The notes: a model not told the origin generated them from the sequence alone. A stretch of 64,000 nt of DNA from Polyporus tsugae (GCA_024305745.1 JAHRBS010000013.1:1116001-1180000), one strand, 5' to 3'; shown: positions 37,265 through 49,892, numbered from the stretch's first letter. A program made the numbers and translations.

Positions 37265-38678
37265 GCACAGGGGTAGGTTAAGACGTGAGGATGCAAGAGA
37301 GGAGAAACCAAGCTGTGAACCGTAGAGCGAGACGCGGACGGTAGCGGGCACTGGGCAGGAGAGCCCTTGCACTGTGCAGCCACCACAGCCTGAGCCTCAG
37401 CGCTGAGCACCGGGCCATTCCCAACCGTCCTCGCGTCGTCCACGTGATCGCGGGCCGTCTCAACTGTTAACTGTGGTGTCCGGTCAAAGTGAAACCCTCG
37501 ACAGTTAAATAAATGCCTTTGTTCTCGAGCACTAAAAATCGACGTTAACTTAGTGTATGCAACTTAGGCTCTGGCCATTGATACAGAGCGGAAACTGCCG
37601 ACTGAAGTCCAGGCCTGGGCGTCTGTGCCACGCGAGTGACGTCAAAATATAAGATTTCCATTCTTGAACAAATCCACCTTTATAATTGACTGAGACTCTG
37701 CCAGTGCCACTCTCGACGACGACGCCATTGCCAACCGCGGCGACGACGACCGCTCTCTTCCACTCACCCACGCCGTCTTTGCTGATAGCAGCCCATCCCC
37801 GCCAGCCCACTTTCGAGCCCGCCCATATCTGTTCCAGCACCATCCTCGACCCAGCCATCGTTACACCTATAACCCGTATGTGCATCTCACGCAGTCCAGT
37901 CCGTCTTGTGCTCCAGCGGCAGCATCATAACCCAACGTCGGTTTCTTCAGCACGCATTCCTCCGTCGTACTCTTCACGACCATCACAGCTTCCCCTCAAG
38001 TCCCCTCGTTGCTCGGCGTTCTCTCTCGGCGGCCAAGTGGCGTAGGCTTTTCGCTTCTATATTTCGTGAGTCCCTCTCGCCCTCCGCTTTCCATTCTTCA
38101 CCCTTTCCCTCTTTCTCCACTCTATCAGCCCCCCAATCCGTCCTCCTCAGACTTCATGCCCGGCACCTCTTGTCGTCTCCCCTTCCATTCCGTGACCTCT
38201 TGCTGATTTCCTCCGAACAGCTTCCCCGAACACCCGCAAGCCTTGCTGGCCCCCTTCACACGATCAGAGCGTACCTTGCTGATATTCCCTCCGAACACGG
38301 CACAGTTCCTTCTCCCACAGACACATAGATTCCCTCGAACGGGTGCGTTCATATGGTCCACCTACATGGAAGCATCCGCAAGCTTTGTTCATGACTGCCC
38401 ATCACCCTCTTAGCTCTTGCGAATCAGTCACCGGCAGGCTCGCAATCCGGTCCTCCTACCTCTTCCAAGTGCAACAAGTTTCAGGTCCGTCATTAAACTT
38501 GTTACAACTGACGATCTATCTGACAACCGCATCTTCAGACGCTCGCATTCTACACCATAAAATCCTATTTCACCGCTCCCCTTGCCTCATAGTGTCCTGC
38601 CACTTCCCAGCGTAAGTCCCTGTCTGTGTGCTAATGTTCCATGAGCTCATCCGCCAACCCGTGCAGAGGCGAGCCCGC
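37265..38678. promoter_or_regulatory. Shared divergent promoter region
   Basis: The Nud1-like gene (minus) and the Ser/Pro-rich gene (plus) are transcribed away from each other across this 1.4-kb gap. It is pyrimidine-rich on the plus strand toward 38.6 kb. A likely 5'-leader intron for the plus-strand gene runs from GTAAGT at 38612 to GTGCAG at 38666. Short open frames here have no motif. Confidence 0.45.
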
Positions 38679-39968
38679 ATGAACGACCTCATGAACCTCT
38701 ATTCATCCTGGTCCCGTCCTCGCGCCAACAAACCGGTCCCCCCGACGCCGTCAAAATGCGGCTCCAAACTCTCCAGCCCAATACCCATACCTCGTCGCCA
38801 ATCTGTGCATCCACCGCCTTGCTCTCCTACGCGCGGTCAAGAGTCCCCCGAACTCGTGTTCAACTTCGACTTCTCAATTTCGCCAGACGGATCCCATGCA
38901 ACTACCCATGTTCTCCTTCAGCAACGTGGCGCAAGCGTGCGACGGCCTCCTCGTCAAAAGGCGACTTACGCCCCACTCGCTGTTTTAGGTACCAACCATC
39001 AGAATGTCGCACATCCTTACCCCCATGAACCTTTCCTTTACCCCATCCCCAAGTTGCCACTATGCGACGAGAAGAGCATACACACGCACAAGTCAGGTTT
39101 TGAGGTCAACCATGCTGCTGCGAAGGAGCAAATTGCTCCAATACCGCCGCCAGCTAGTAGTCACTCAGTTTCATCCATCTCGTCGCTCTCCTCTGTTCAC
39201 TCCTCCGACCCGTCCTGTCCTCCTTCCATGGACGCCTCATGGCAACTTGGTGCCGACAGCAACTGCCCGCTTACCTCCGCCTTCCAGGAATCCCTCGTCT
39301 CGGATTCTATCACCTCGTCTTCCGTGTCTTTGTTCCAAGACACCGAGCCCCCTTCTCGCTCTCCATCCACACCATATCGTACACCCTTACCTTCTCCTCG
39401 CCCTCAACGCTCTGATATGCGTATACAACAAACCGTACTTCATCGACCTGCCGCGCTCCATCGCACGGCTGCTGCCGTCCCCATTGTTTCGCTCAGCGTT
39501 GCGCAGGCGGAGCGCTCGGATCGGTCTATAGGCATGGGAAGAGGCGGGCGCTCGCGATCACCAGACTCCTGTCACGTTCCACCTCGGACAAGGCGTAGTT
39601 CGAGCGCCTCTGCTAGACTTGACCTTGAAAAGTTCCGAGAACCTAGCCGGCAGTTGGGCACCGTCATCGGACGCGGTGCTGGCAGAGTCATTAGCATGTT
39701 TGAGTACGGATATGCTGGTGCGCGCTCGCTTGTGAGCGACGAAGACATAGAAGGGTCTCTGGAGAAGGATCAAGCTGGCAGGCCACAGGGAGCCGATCAC
39801 GGTCGGAGGCGGGATGAGGAACGCGAGAAAGAGGGGGGTGCGCAAGGCTGCGGCAATCGGGTGCTTGAGAGAGGCCGGGCGAGAGCCCGTGCCTCCGCTG
39901 AGGGTCCTCCTCCCGGCGCCATTCGTACCTCCGCACTCCCTGGCTGGCAATGCATGGACACGCAATGA
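38679..39968 (+). CDS. Ser/Pro-rich protein of unknown function
   Basis: A 429-residue protein in one exon starting MNDLMNLYSSWSRPRANKPV. It is strongly biased to Ser, Pro and Arg and largely disordered. It has short segments that look constrained, such as FNFDFSISPDGSHATTHVLL near the N-terminus and RQLGTVIGRGAGRVISMFEY then GYAGARSLVSDEDI near residues 325-360, followed by a charged Glu/Arg tail. No enzyme domain, signal peptide or membrane segment is visible. The ATG at 38679 is the first one in frame, right after a probable leader intron. I do not recognise the family. The constrained islands argue for a true gene. Confidence 0.7.
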   Translation: MNDLMNLYSSWSRPRANKPVPPTPSKCGSKLSSPIPIPRRQSVHPPPCSPTRGQESPELVFNFDFSISPDGSHATTHVLLQQRGASVRRPPRQKATYAPLAVLGTNHQNVAHPYPHEPFLYPIPKLPLCDEKSIHTHKSGFEVNHAAAKEQIAPIPPPASSHSVSSISSLSSVHSSDPSCPPSMDASWQLGADSNCPLTSAFQESLVSDSITSSSVSLFQDTEPPSRSPSTPYRTPLPSPRPQRSDMRIQQTVLHRPAALHRTAAAVPIVSLSVAQAERSDRSIGMGRGGRSRSPDSCHVPPRTRRSSSASARLDLEKFREPSRQLGTVIGRGAGRVISMFEYGYAGARSLVSDEDIEGSLEKDQAGRPQGADHGRRRDEEREKEGGAQGCGNRVLERGRARARASAEGPPPGAIRTSALPGWQCMDTQ

Positions 39969-42900
39969 GTGAGTCCCATTTCCTAACGCTTGCGTGTTGA
40001 TCCACTGAAAGTCAAGCTGACAGGTGTGCAAGTCGAAAAGTCCGACCGCGAATGCTATTCGACCGGCCGCGTGTAAGGACAATGTGGGCACGGACGCATA
40101 CATCTTCACACCCCTTTCTCGATGACCCATTGCTGCTCAAAACCGTCCTACAACGCAAAAGTCATCTCTCACCACTATTCACGTTTCCCGTACTCTATGG
40201 CGTTCACGACTCTTCACGTCAACTCTACTCATCTATCCCGGATTACTCGCATGTTTCGGCATTGGCACTCGCATCAGCATCAGCATCAGCATTGGGATCA
40301 CTAGGACTAGCGTATCTTTCCGTATATCCAAATCTCCGTATTCTCGACACGCCTCAGGCATTGGCATCTGCATTTTCATCATCACCTATGCATTCCCTAC
40401 CACTATTTCTCATTAGAGCATTTACGTCTTAGACCAACTTAGACTCACAATAGCACCCACATAATCACTGTCATCTCACATCTCGTACAGCTCCTAGTTT
40501 GTTCCGGTCTTACTACCAGTGTGTTTCCTTCTTTCGTTCCTGACATCTCTTGAAGAGCTTCGTACACTATTCACGATCTGGTCTCCATCGACCCTGGAAG
40601 GAATTTTGTTCCTGCCCCATGGATAGGATTGTTTCTACTTGGACATTCTGACCGACCGGTACCCCTTTCGGCTGCGTTGCCATACAAACATACAATATGC
40701 ATCGCGACTACAACAAAATCTGCTAACATCATATATGAACGTAGTGTCGACGTCATTGTATTCTCGAATAAGACAAATGCAGGTTATAACAGGCACAAGC
40801 TGGTATGGGGGTAGGTCTACCATGCCTGTTGCACGTGCACATAGAATGATGATACGAGAATCCGGCAACTTCGCTGCGCGGCCTGCATCAATTGCAGCGA
40901 TGGTGTTGACCGTGCCGCACCTCGCCTGAACTTGTCAAGTTCATAATGTAATTCGTTTTACGAAGTACTAATACATGCCCCTGAATAGTAAGCCCCATGT
41001 CACCACGAAAGCGACGGAAAGCGAAAAATTGTGATAGAAGTAATGCAATGATATGCATCACCCACAGAACCCACTCAAACGCACTCTCAAACGTGAATGG
41101 CCAAACCACATTCCCCCGCATTCATCACCGTCCTTAGCAGGGACTATTCAATTGCGTGCATCGTCCAACCTCTGCTCCTCGGTAGACCCTCAGTTTCCCA
41201 ACGGGCTTCCGCCACCACATCCTGCTACTCGCCACCTGCTCACACCCAAAGAAGGCAATTGGCAATGCAAAAATGCACCGGAGACACACACTGTCCGAAC
41301 ACGACTACTCACCATCAAGAACACTGAACAACATCCTCTCGCATGCTTACGAAAAGCTGTGCTTGCAGTCAGAGTCCTGCTCGCTGCTTGCGCAACGATC
41401 CATTAGCTTCCCCTGTCTTCCTGTTTGTGACACTCGCCAGCCTCGTCTGCATACAAAAGCATGACACACCGCAAACTCCTCGCCAGTGGCCTTACACTTC
41501 ACCTTCCTCAACCCGCTCGCGCTCGAGGCAGAAGACACCCGCCAGGGAACACTCTACAGCGACCGACTGCACTGCTCTACACGAACGATAAATCGTGTGT
41601 CCAACGTGCGAAATCGAGAACGAATCTCTGTTGGGACATCCCGTAGGAATCGCAACTTCGCTGCATGGTGAGCCGAGTCTAGGCATCACTGTACAGGTCC
41701 TAAACAGGATGGAACAGCGAGGGAGAGAGCAGGGAGAGCGGTACCAGGCTGCTGGGTCAACGAAGACGGGTTATTGCCAGCCCTGTGCGACGGGAGTCTC
41801 GTGCTGATCAAGTATAGGAAGAACAAAGAAGAAACTATAGGAAACGCGTAACAAGCAGGTCTTGGCGGACCAGCTGAATGACAGGGATAGCCAGGCTCTG
41901 CCAGGTGGTACCGTAGTCAGGACTGGGTGCCAATGCGTGTCTACGCAATGCGCATCACCGCGAGGCAAGGTCCGAGTAGCAACGCATCGAACGTGGTGGA
42001 GGCTGGGATGGTACGCAATGGGTGACAAAGCCCACCTTCCTGTGAGGGAAGGGCAGGAGTTGGGGGTGGTTGAGTGAGCATGGAGGAGCTATACGTACAA
42101 CAAGCCAAAAGCCTGCCGCCGCATACCCGCCCCTCCCTGTGCGGAACTTCCAGGCCAAGGGTGGCGCACCTGTCTCTCAGACGGTGCCGCCTACATGCAT
42201 GTGCACCCTGTGACCCTCCAAGGCAATCTGCTACACAATCCTGTCGCTGCGTCTTCCTGTATGTTCTCTAAAGCTCGGATGAGAGATGACCGCCCACAAC
42301 CCTGGTACAACCGCGCCACGAAGCCATGCCCCTTTCGCTGCGCATACCAGCGCTTCCAGGTCCCTGTCCCGCGAGACGGTCGTCTTGAGAGGAGACAACT
42401 CGTCACGCGGGACCTCCTGCGGCGAGCCAAAGTCGGCACAAATATCACCGGGATCGAGAGACGCCCTCCGAATGTGGCCCTGCGACCTAGAGGACATCCC
42501 TCTGGAGTGAGTCGGAGACTCAAGGTCCATTGGACTCTGTGTGGATGCTCGGCTACTCCGGAGAGTGGGAGTGCGCACCGTGAGAGTATGTACGAAAGAT
42601 AAAGTATACAAGGAGGCACTAGTCGCAGGATCAAGCAAGGGAGCAATGGAAGGCAGGTTGACCTGTAAAGGTCTGTTCGTGGCCGACCCGCTGGTGGCTG
42701 CCCGGAGATCATGTCAACCCAATGTGCGTAACCCACTCGTCCTCCACAGTTGTCCCAAGAAAAGGACCCGCGACGCCTCCCTAGTGCTCGCAGACGAAGT
42801 CAGCCCAATGTGGGAATTATCTCGCGCGTGCTGGCGTCGCTCTCCCTTTCTGCTTCGGTCGGCCATTCGTGGAGCACGCGCGGGGCGGTGCTCTGTATGT

Positions 42901-43746
42901 AACGAATGCAGGCCATGACAGAAGCAAAGGCGGGGTCCGGATGCGACGCTAGCGGAGATCTGTTTGTTCTCCCAGGCAAGGTGCTGGTTGTGGCTCGAAC
43001 GCAAGACACGTGCCGGGGAGGCGATGAAGAGACACAGTGGAGAAGTCAATGGAGGCAAAGGATTGGGGATGGCAAACGGAACAGCCAACAGACAGTCTTG
43101 CAGGATCCAGACGACGTGAACGTGCGCACCTGAATGCCAAATGGTTTCGTACATGGAGTGACATTGCTCGACCACGCAGTTCTCCTATTCTCCCATAGCG
43201 TGGACGTCCCGGAGCAGAGCTTGAGTGCAGATGGACCCATGTAGAACTTAGGGTTAGATCTCACTCCGGGTTAGAGAGTGGAACGTGTGGCTGGGGCGAC
43301 GCGTCGGCGACCAGGAGAGCGACACCGGATGATCCGAACGAGGACTCGGAGCGTTGGAAGTCTTGGAAAGAGCGCAGAGACAAGAATGGAGACAGAATAC
43401 CTGGGGTGGAGAGCAGCTGAAGCATGCGGGGGCGGTGGGACCGTCGTCGTCGAGAGCAGGTCGTCGACCGCTGCCAGCCCCGGCGCCCCTCCCCTGAACA
43501 AGGCCCCTTGGCGCCCAACAAACAACGCGTCAACAACCAGCCACACTCGCGTCTATCCCGAATACTAATCAGTGCCAATAGCCTATGGTGTAGTTAACAG
43601 TGCGTGCTTGTTGTACCCGGGAGCTACTACTTCATTATAGCGTATCTAATCATGGCGTTCAAAGCGTGTCTAATCTCTATGACCGTCAAAGGTGCCTATC
43701 GTCTCAAAGTCACTGCTACCCGTCTCTAAGCTTCAAAAGTGTCGTC
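39969..43746. other. Gene-poor region of 3.8 kb
   Basis: Overlapping open frames of 60-180 codons occur on both strands (for example 42191-42736 minus and 42195-42602 plus), but none has a motif or consistent splice sites. It holds the 3' end of the Ser/Pro-rich gene and of the convergent epoxide hydrolase. Nothing else recognised. Confidence 0.4.
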
Positions 43747-45371
43747 TCACACGTACCCCGTCAGCTCCGGGAAGGTGTCGTGTGCCGGCCCACCCGTCCC
43801 AAACATCCTCCGCAGATCGTCCGCGAGCTTCTCGGGCTGCTCGTATGCAGCAAAATGACCTCCTTTATCGTGATCAGCCTGGAAGACGACGTTCCCTAGC
43901 AAACGCATCCACCTCGCATCGAACATGAGCAAGCCACCGTCAGACGCATAGACAGTAAAACGTACGATTTGGGCAGACGGGCAACTTCACGTGGGAAATG
44001 CGATATCCCCAGTGGTACCGATGTCCATCGGATGCCTCGGAAGAAGTTCGTGTTGCCACCAGTCATTTCGTAGTACGTCCGCGCCGAGGCTGTCGGTCCT
44101 GCGCGCGAGAACCAGTAGATCGATACCCACTCCAGCACTGATACACGTAGTGATGAGAATGATCCGGGATCACGACGGATGGTACAAGTGCAATGACGGA
44201 GCTTACCTTCGTCATCAGACCAAGGATACCCGTCGGACCAATTCACGAGCTTCTCATATATCCACGCCAGGAGACCTACTGGGGAGTCGGCCAAGCAATA
44301 TCCTATCGTTTGGGGTCTGGTTGCCTGCTGTATCATGTACCCGCTGCCGACAGATAAATGACGCTTCGTCTGCGCAAGTGCCTTCTGCGCTTGCCTGTCG
44401 AAAGGGTATGCGAGCATGTTAAACAGCACACGTGGTTGAGACAGGAGGGCAGACACTCCGACATCAGTTCTTTCATGGATACGGACAAAGGCTAGTCAGA
44501 TATATGTCAATGTAAATTTGAGGGGACTCCACGTACATCGGGCAGTTGGTATGCCAAGCTTTGATGTGACGATGCCCGTACCTAGTGACTGCGTTCAGAC
44601 CGACCTTGAGGCAAATCGTTAGAACGACCGTTGGTTTCACGCCGTGAAGTATACGCACGACGTGGCCCCAATCTCCTCCCTGATACACTGGAATGGACTC
44701 AATGGATTCATTCGCTGCTAGGATGACAACTGTACTGACCGTAGTGATCGTACCCCAGGGATAGCATGAGCTTGTTGCAAACCTATGAAATCGTGTGTGA
44801 GTTTTGAAGGATTTCATATGTTGTAGATACTCGCCTCTGCATACTGTGCGCCAGCAAATCCTCGTCGTTTGGGTGCCTCGGAAAAGCCGTAGCCAGGCAG
44901 ACTGAGAGCGACGACATGGAAACTTGGCTTGCCCACCGAGTTCGCTGTCAAGAGCGGTAGGAGCTTTCGTGATTCGAGGAAATGACCGGGCCCTAATGGC
45001 AAGTTGTTCGGCAAATGCGAGAAGGCACAAGGGGAGAACTCACATCCATGAACGAAGAGTAAAGGAATGGCGTTGGCAGCGTTGCTACGCTGGTGGACAT
45101 AATGAATGTTGAGAGTATCGAAGCCATCGACGTGAATGTTGCGCGTAAACATAGGCAGCTTGTTGATGGCCTCTTCAGATCTCCGCCAGTCGTAGCCATG
45201 TCTCCAACGCTCTACTAGCCTCTTGATGTGAGCGAGGGGTACGCCATAGTCCCATCCTGCATCCTCGAGCTCGTCTGGAAAGCATACAAGGACAAGTTTC
45301 TTCCGGAGGAGGTCTAGATCGGCGTCGGCAACGGAAAGCGTGAATGGCTGTTCTTTGACCATCTCTGACAT
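43747..45371 (-). CDS. Microsomal-type epoxide hydrolase
   Basis: Exons 45371-45044, 44992-44835, 44782-44740, 44687-44659, 44604-44537, 44469-44207, 44137-43966 and 43912-43747 give 408 residues in frame. Residues 1-105 form the epoxide-hydrolase N-terminal domain (WDYGVPLAHIKRLVERWRHG). The alpha/beta hydrolase core has the oxyanion motif HGWPG (108-112), the nucleophile Asp182 in YQGGDWGH, the cap and DSPVGLLAWIYEKLVNW, WVSIYWFSRAG, and the catalytic His373 in DKGGHFAAYEQP. It should open epoxides to diols through an ester intermediate, in detoxification or secondary metabolism. The second intron begins GCGAGT, a GC-AG intron. A decayed relative lies 3 kb away in opposite orientation. No N-terminal membrane anchor is evident. 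Confidence 0.9.
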
Positions 45372-46536
45372 CGGCAACTATTACGCAGAACACAGGAGAA
45401 AAGGACCAAGTAGGGGGAAGGGAGGAACGGCGAAGGCATACGTGGGCGTACCATTGGCTATATACCCCACTCGGAACCGACGGCAGCAAGAATATTCAGG
45501 CAACCTGCAAGCAAGCAATAAGTAGGGTGAACTTAAGGTTTTTGCGTGGGATCCTGACACGGAGTGTCAGGGTCAACGTCACTAGTACTGCCTCGACTCA
45601 CCGCTGCGACCTGGCGGCGACCCTGGGGGGACCTCTCCCAGTGGCTTACGCCACCCTCGGCCTCGTGTACGAGAACATTCGAAGCTTCATACCCACCCGT
45701 AAAATGCTCCACATGGTGCGGAGAACGTACAGACCGGTTCATGCCACACTGGCATTGAAGGGTCGATGGCCACGGACGCAGTCGGGCCTTCTGTCCAGGG
45801 ACCAGGGTCGTGGGGTGAACATCGAACAAATATTGCAATGCGCCCATCACCTCATTGATGGTTGAGACTCACCTTGATCCCTGGCATGTGCCACGAGGCG
45901 GCATTCTGCGGACGTCGACGTCGAGAACGCAACCGCTACATATAAGTACGTCTCGGTGGCACTGGGTGGCACACCTGCGTACCTATTTAAGAGGCATTCA
46001 ACGACGTAATGAAACATGGTGAACGTGAAAGCCATACGCAAGTTTTCGCGCGCTGAGAACAGGCCCTGGGGCCTGCAGTGGATGACATGATATATATATA
46101 TAGGCTGTCGACCACATATTAACACACGAGCGTTATAACGCTGTTGTCAATCCCAATCCCAGTACTAGCGTCGTGGGCTCGTGGCTTTCTCGCCCCCGTC
46201 GAATTTGAACCCACGAAGCCAGCAAAGACTCGGCGCGCGGCTGTGATCCGGAGCGCTGCAGCCAGCTGCAAGATCTCTCTGACCACATTGGCTTATTTAT
46301 CGATACCAACCGCCTCAGTGAATCCCTTTGATGAAAGGCCTTGTCTTAAACCAAATGATTCAAGGTCAAAGCATGTGGCCGCACGGAATATATGATGTAG
46401 ATCGATCACCGGGTGTTATACTGCGATAAAAGGCTTTTGGTGCGCAGCGGGGGAAAGAGGCGGATTGTTGACCGTAGAGGATAAGGAGTGATTGCAACTA
46501 ACTACGTTGGGTACAGTACGCCGTCTAGGTGGAATA
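45372..46536. other. Intergenic region, no gene recognised
   Basis: Holds the promoter of the epoxide hydrolase and the 3' end of the mitochondrial-protein gene. A short TA dinucleotide run (about 46089-46102) is the only repeat. Open frames on either strand have no motif. Confidence 0.4.
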
Positions 46537-47724
46537 TTAGACCGAAGCCGTGGCTGTAGCATGGCCGCTGGTGTGCATCCAGTGCGTGAGCCACCCATGC
46601 TCGACCTCCTGCGTCTGGAGCGCCCCTTCGATCCTCTTGAGTGCGAATGCAAGCCACGTCTTCTTATTGTTGGACAGTCGGCGGTCTCTCTGTTGAATGG
46701 CCATAGACTGCGGGTCGGTCTTCTCCAGCGTGCGTTGCAGCAACGGAAGCATTGCATGGACCATTGCTGCCGACGCTGCCGACGGGTCTGTGGGCTTTCT
46801 GAGCAAGGCCTTCAAAAGGAGGGCGTTGGACACGAGATCGGAGGCGACAGGAGGTAGGTTGTAGATGCTGTAGAGAGCGGTGAACGTGATGATGTCTTTG
46901 TGATGTTGCCAGCGGTGGAGAGAGTGGAGGACAACCTGGGCTGCGTCCAGAGAAAGGTCAAAGCCATACTTGGGGCGGTTGCTGAACACTTTGAGAGCGA
47001 GTCCAGGGCACCGAAGTGCGTTGCAACGTGCTGGAAGGGTGGTGAGATATTGTTCATGAGACACTGGTACGTAGAAGGAGGGAGGGGCGCGTGCGACAAG
47101 TAGTCGCAAGCGGGAGGAGATAGATGGTGTTGGGGATGGAAAACTCACCGGCAAAGGCGACAACGGTGCTTGGCCTGAAAGACCTCTGTGCATCTCTCCA
47201 GGCGGGGAAAAGCTCTGCGACACGATCCAACTGCTCCGGTGTGGATGCAAGTTGGAAAAGATGATTCCATATCGAGGAGCGTACTTGTCGTTTGGTTTCG
47301 GTCTTGGTGACGAGACAGGCACGAGCGAAGTGGTATAGCTCATCAAAACGTGCGTTGCGATCGTAGTGGCGAGGAGAAGGTAGAGAGGGGTTGTGAGGAG
47401 GAATGGCTGCGGAGAGGGACGGATTCGCGGGAGGCGGGGAAGGTTTTGAGAGGGCAGGGTCATCGGAGAAGAGGGAACCCGGGCCGTCTATGGAATCCGC
47501 AAAGAGATCACCTGCATCTGAAGGGGACGCGCTGGGCTGCTGTCTCCTCTTCCAGGCTGGCAAAACGCGTGTAAGAAGGATATTCTGAGTGGAGGAAGCC
47601 TTGACTTACCTGCTGGCGTGGCGTGGATAGAACGGACGTTCCATGCAGACCTTGTTTGAATGGCGACGCGGGCGAGGGAGAAAGGTTGCAGAGGGCGGTG
47701 GAAGCTGGCAAGGACGTTGGCCAT
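46537..47724 (-). CDS. Predicted mitochondrial protein, helical-repeat type, function unknown
   Basis: Exons 47724-47610, 47556-47149 and 47030-46537 give 338 residues in frame. The N-terminus (MANVLASFHRPLQPFSLARV then RSAWNVRSIHATPA) is Arg/Ser-rich, lacks acids and looks like a matrix presequence. After a disordered linker, the body is helical, with VRSSIWNHLFQLASTPEQLD, LFPAWRDAQRSFRPSTVVAF, RCPGLALKVFSNRPKYGFDL and FTALYSIYNLPPVASDLVSN. This spacing resembles helix-pair (PPR-like) repeats of fungal mitochondrial RNA-binding or ribosome-associated proteins, but I cannot name it. The C-terminus is a charged helix (KKTWLAFALKRIEGALQ). The mitochondrial location is inferred from the presequence only. 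Confidence 0.7.
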
Positions 47725-48146
47725 CGTCGTGGACGGCGAGGATCTGGCGAGGACGCGTGCCAGTGCGAGAGTGCGCCGTTCTCCGAGTGCTCGCGACCAA
47801 CTCGCGACCGTGTGCAGTCGACAGTGACAGTGCAGGTGTCCCAAACAGGAACAAGCAAACAGCGTCGGGCCGCGGCCGGCAACCGAGCCCGATCTGCCTC
47901 AACGTGCCTCAGCCTCAGGCCTCAGTCTCTGCTCGCTGCTCGCGCTCTCAGCACCAACTCCGCCCCTTCGTCGTCCCGCTCACCTTCCGCCTCGAATCCT
48001 GATGCTCTCTCTTCCATCCAAATCACCACCGTTGCCCTGAACCTGTCCTCCTCCAAATCCTTCCATCCCTACCGCCGACCAGGCACCAGTACGTCGAGCT
48101 GCATTTTATTGAATTCAGTGTTCTGCTTGCTCATCGCATTCTGCGG

Positions 48147-49130
48147 TGCTCAATAAGCTGATGCTCTCCCTCGGATATGACGAATATGGTGAGGATCACT
48201 ACCTTACAACGTTGTCGTGCACACTCGGGAACTCATCTCTGGTTTCTGCAGTTTACCAAGGTGGGGACTTTGGTCATACCGTGAGTGCGTTGTTGAAAGC
48301 GCTGTTACTTTTCACTGAATGCTCCGTAGTAGCTTGGGATGTATGCCGTCAACAAATGTGGTCGCAAGCACATCAAGGCTTGTCATCCAAATATGCCGGT
48401 GTATGTCACTCCTACTTGCCAACGAAGGCTGAGCTGACAGTCCTGTAGGTCTGGCATTCCGACGTTCCTTTCCCTACCCCCTCCTTTACCTTGAAATGCT
48501 TACGATCCCCATCAACAAATATATACCGGATATCGTCTCTGCATTTCCCTGATATTGTTTCAGCCGCTTTCAGGATTCGGACCACGGAAATGAACGATTT
48601 CAATGGCCAAGCGACCAAGCCGCAGACACTCGCTTACAGTCACTCTGACTCACCGATTGGCTTTTTGGCATGAATCTATGAGAAACTCGTCAAGGGATAG
48701 GGATATGACAACTCCCCGTGGACCGACGAAGAAGGTTGGTCGTTGAGCAACCCAGTGGTATCGTATTACTCACGACCCGCCCATGACAGTGCTCTCGTGG
48801 GTCTCCGTATACTGGTTCTCCCGAGTGGGAACGGCTGCCTGTACCCGTATCTACTAAGAGCTCTCACATGGGAACGCGATGGAATAGTTCGTCGACACAA
48901 AATCGACATCCTTCCCACTCGCCGTCTCTTATTTCCCCACGGACCCTATCCGCCTACACGTCGGTCTCCCTTCGTTTCATCCCGCTGATACATTTGGGAT
49001 GTCATTGCAGGCGGTCACATACCATCCGGAAGGTGGTGGTCCAAGCGAGACATGATAAGGGAGGAAATTTCGCGGCGTTTGAACGGACACAGGCATTAAG
49101 TAGTTGGAGACTTGCGAAGCATGCACGGCA
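48147..49130 (+). pseudogene. Truncated, decayed epoxide hydrolase copy
   Basis: The sequence matches the intact epoxide hydrolase at 43747-45371 from its third exon onward. NKLMLSLGYDEYG then YQGGDFGHT (nucleophile Asp kept) and KCGRKHIKACHPNMP follow, with splice signals at the same positions as in the intact gene. Later, QATKPQTLAYSHSDSPIGFL runs into in-frame stops at 48671-48673 and 48698-48700, and further stops follow. VSVYWFSR and DKGGNFAAFE are still readable. In the last, the catalytic His is replaced by Asn (codon 49066-49068). The first two exons, including the oxyanion motif, are absent. It is in inverted orientation relative to the intact gene, with the mitochondrial-protein gene between them. 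Confidence 0.85.
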
Positions 49131-49892
49131 AAGGTGGGACTGCGTACGGTGTTGTTCGCGACAAGGATAGGTACCGAGATGGCCATGGCTACGTTGGTGA
49201 TAGTGTTATTGAATCCGCGGCATATAGGGATGGCGAAGGATTGACGAAACACTGCTAGATAGATTGGATCCCGTTGCACTATTGTCGTAGCCTTTACTCT
49301 AGGCTTGGGCTTGAGCTTGGTTGCAGCTTTGAAGTTTAAACGACCTCACGCTGCACGTCGTAGAAGAGCTGCGCGCAGCGCTCATATCCAACCTAAACAT
49401 AATGTTAATGGCCCCGGGTCAGTCAGACTATGAGTGTGTACGACTGGAGCTGACAACCCGCGGTTAGCTTCCATGACAGAATCTGAGAACGACGTGCTGC
49501 GCTCCGCTGTCAGGTTCCTGGGAGTACCCTTGTCAACCGTTCCGGGCCGAGCAACGAAGACATCCCTCCTTGCTCTCCACGATCGTGCACTCGAAGTCCT
49601 GTCTTCTTGCTATTCCGTCTGCAACGGCATACTTCAACGGTCCGATATCACGATTGAACTATCGCAGGGCTTGGCATCCCCACAGCGTTTTTGTGGCAGG
49701 AAAGGGCCTGTGGGAGACGCTGTTCAGTTGCATCTTCACGTACGGTGAGTAAGGCCAGTCTCCATCTCCATAGTGGGGCAGGAACGACTGAGGATCATGG
49801 GCGGGCTGCTTTACAATCACTCTATATATACTAACCCAACGTTTTTCCCCTAGGCTCCTCCGTTATCCCACCCTACAAGGCAACATCGCCCC
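49131..49892. other. Intergenic region, one unresolved frame
   Basis: An open frame at about 49570-49752 includes SVFVAGKGLWETLFSCIFTY and ends near a GTGAGT, but no start or partner exon was found. No family recognised; likely promoter space for the thioesterase gene. Confidence 0.35.
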
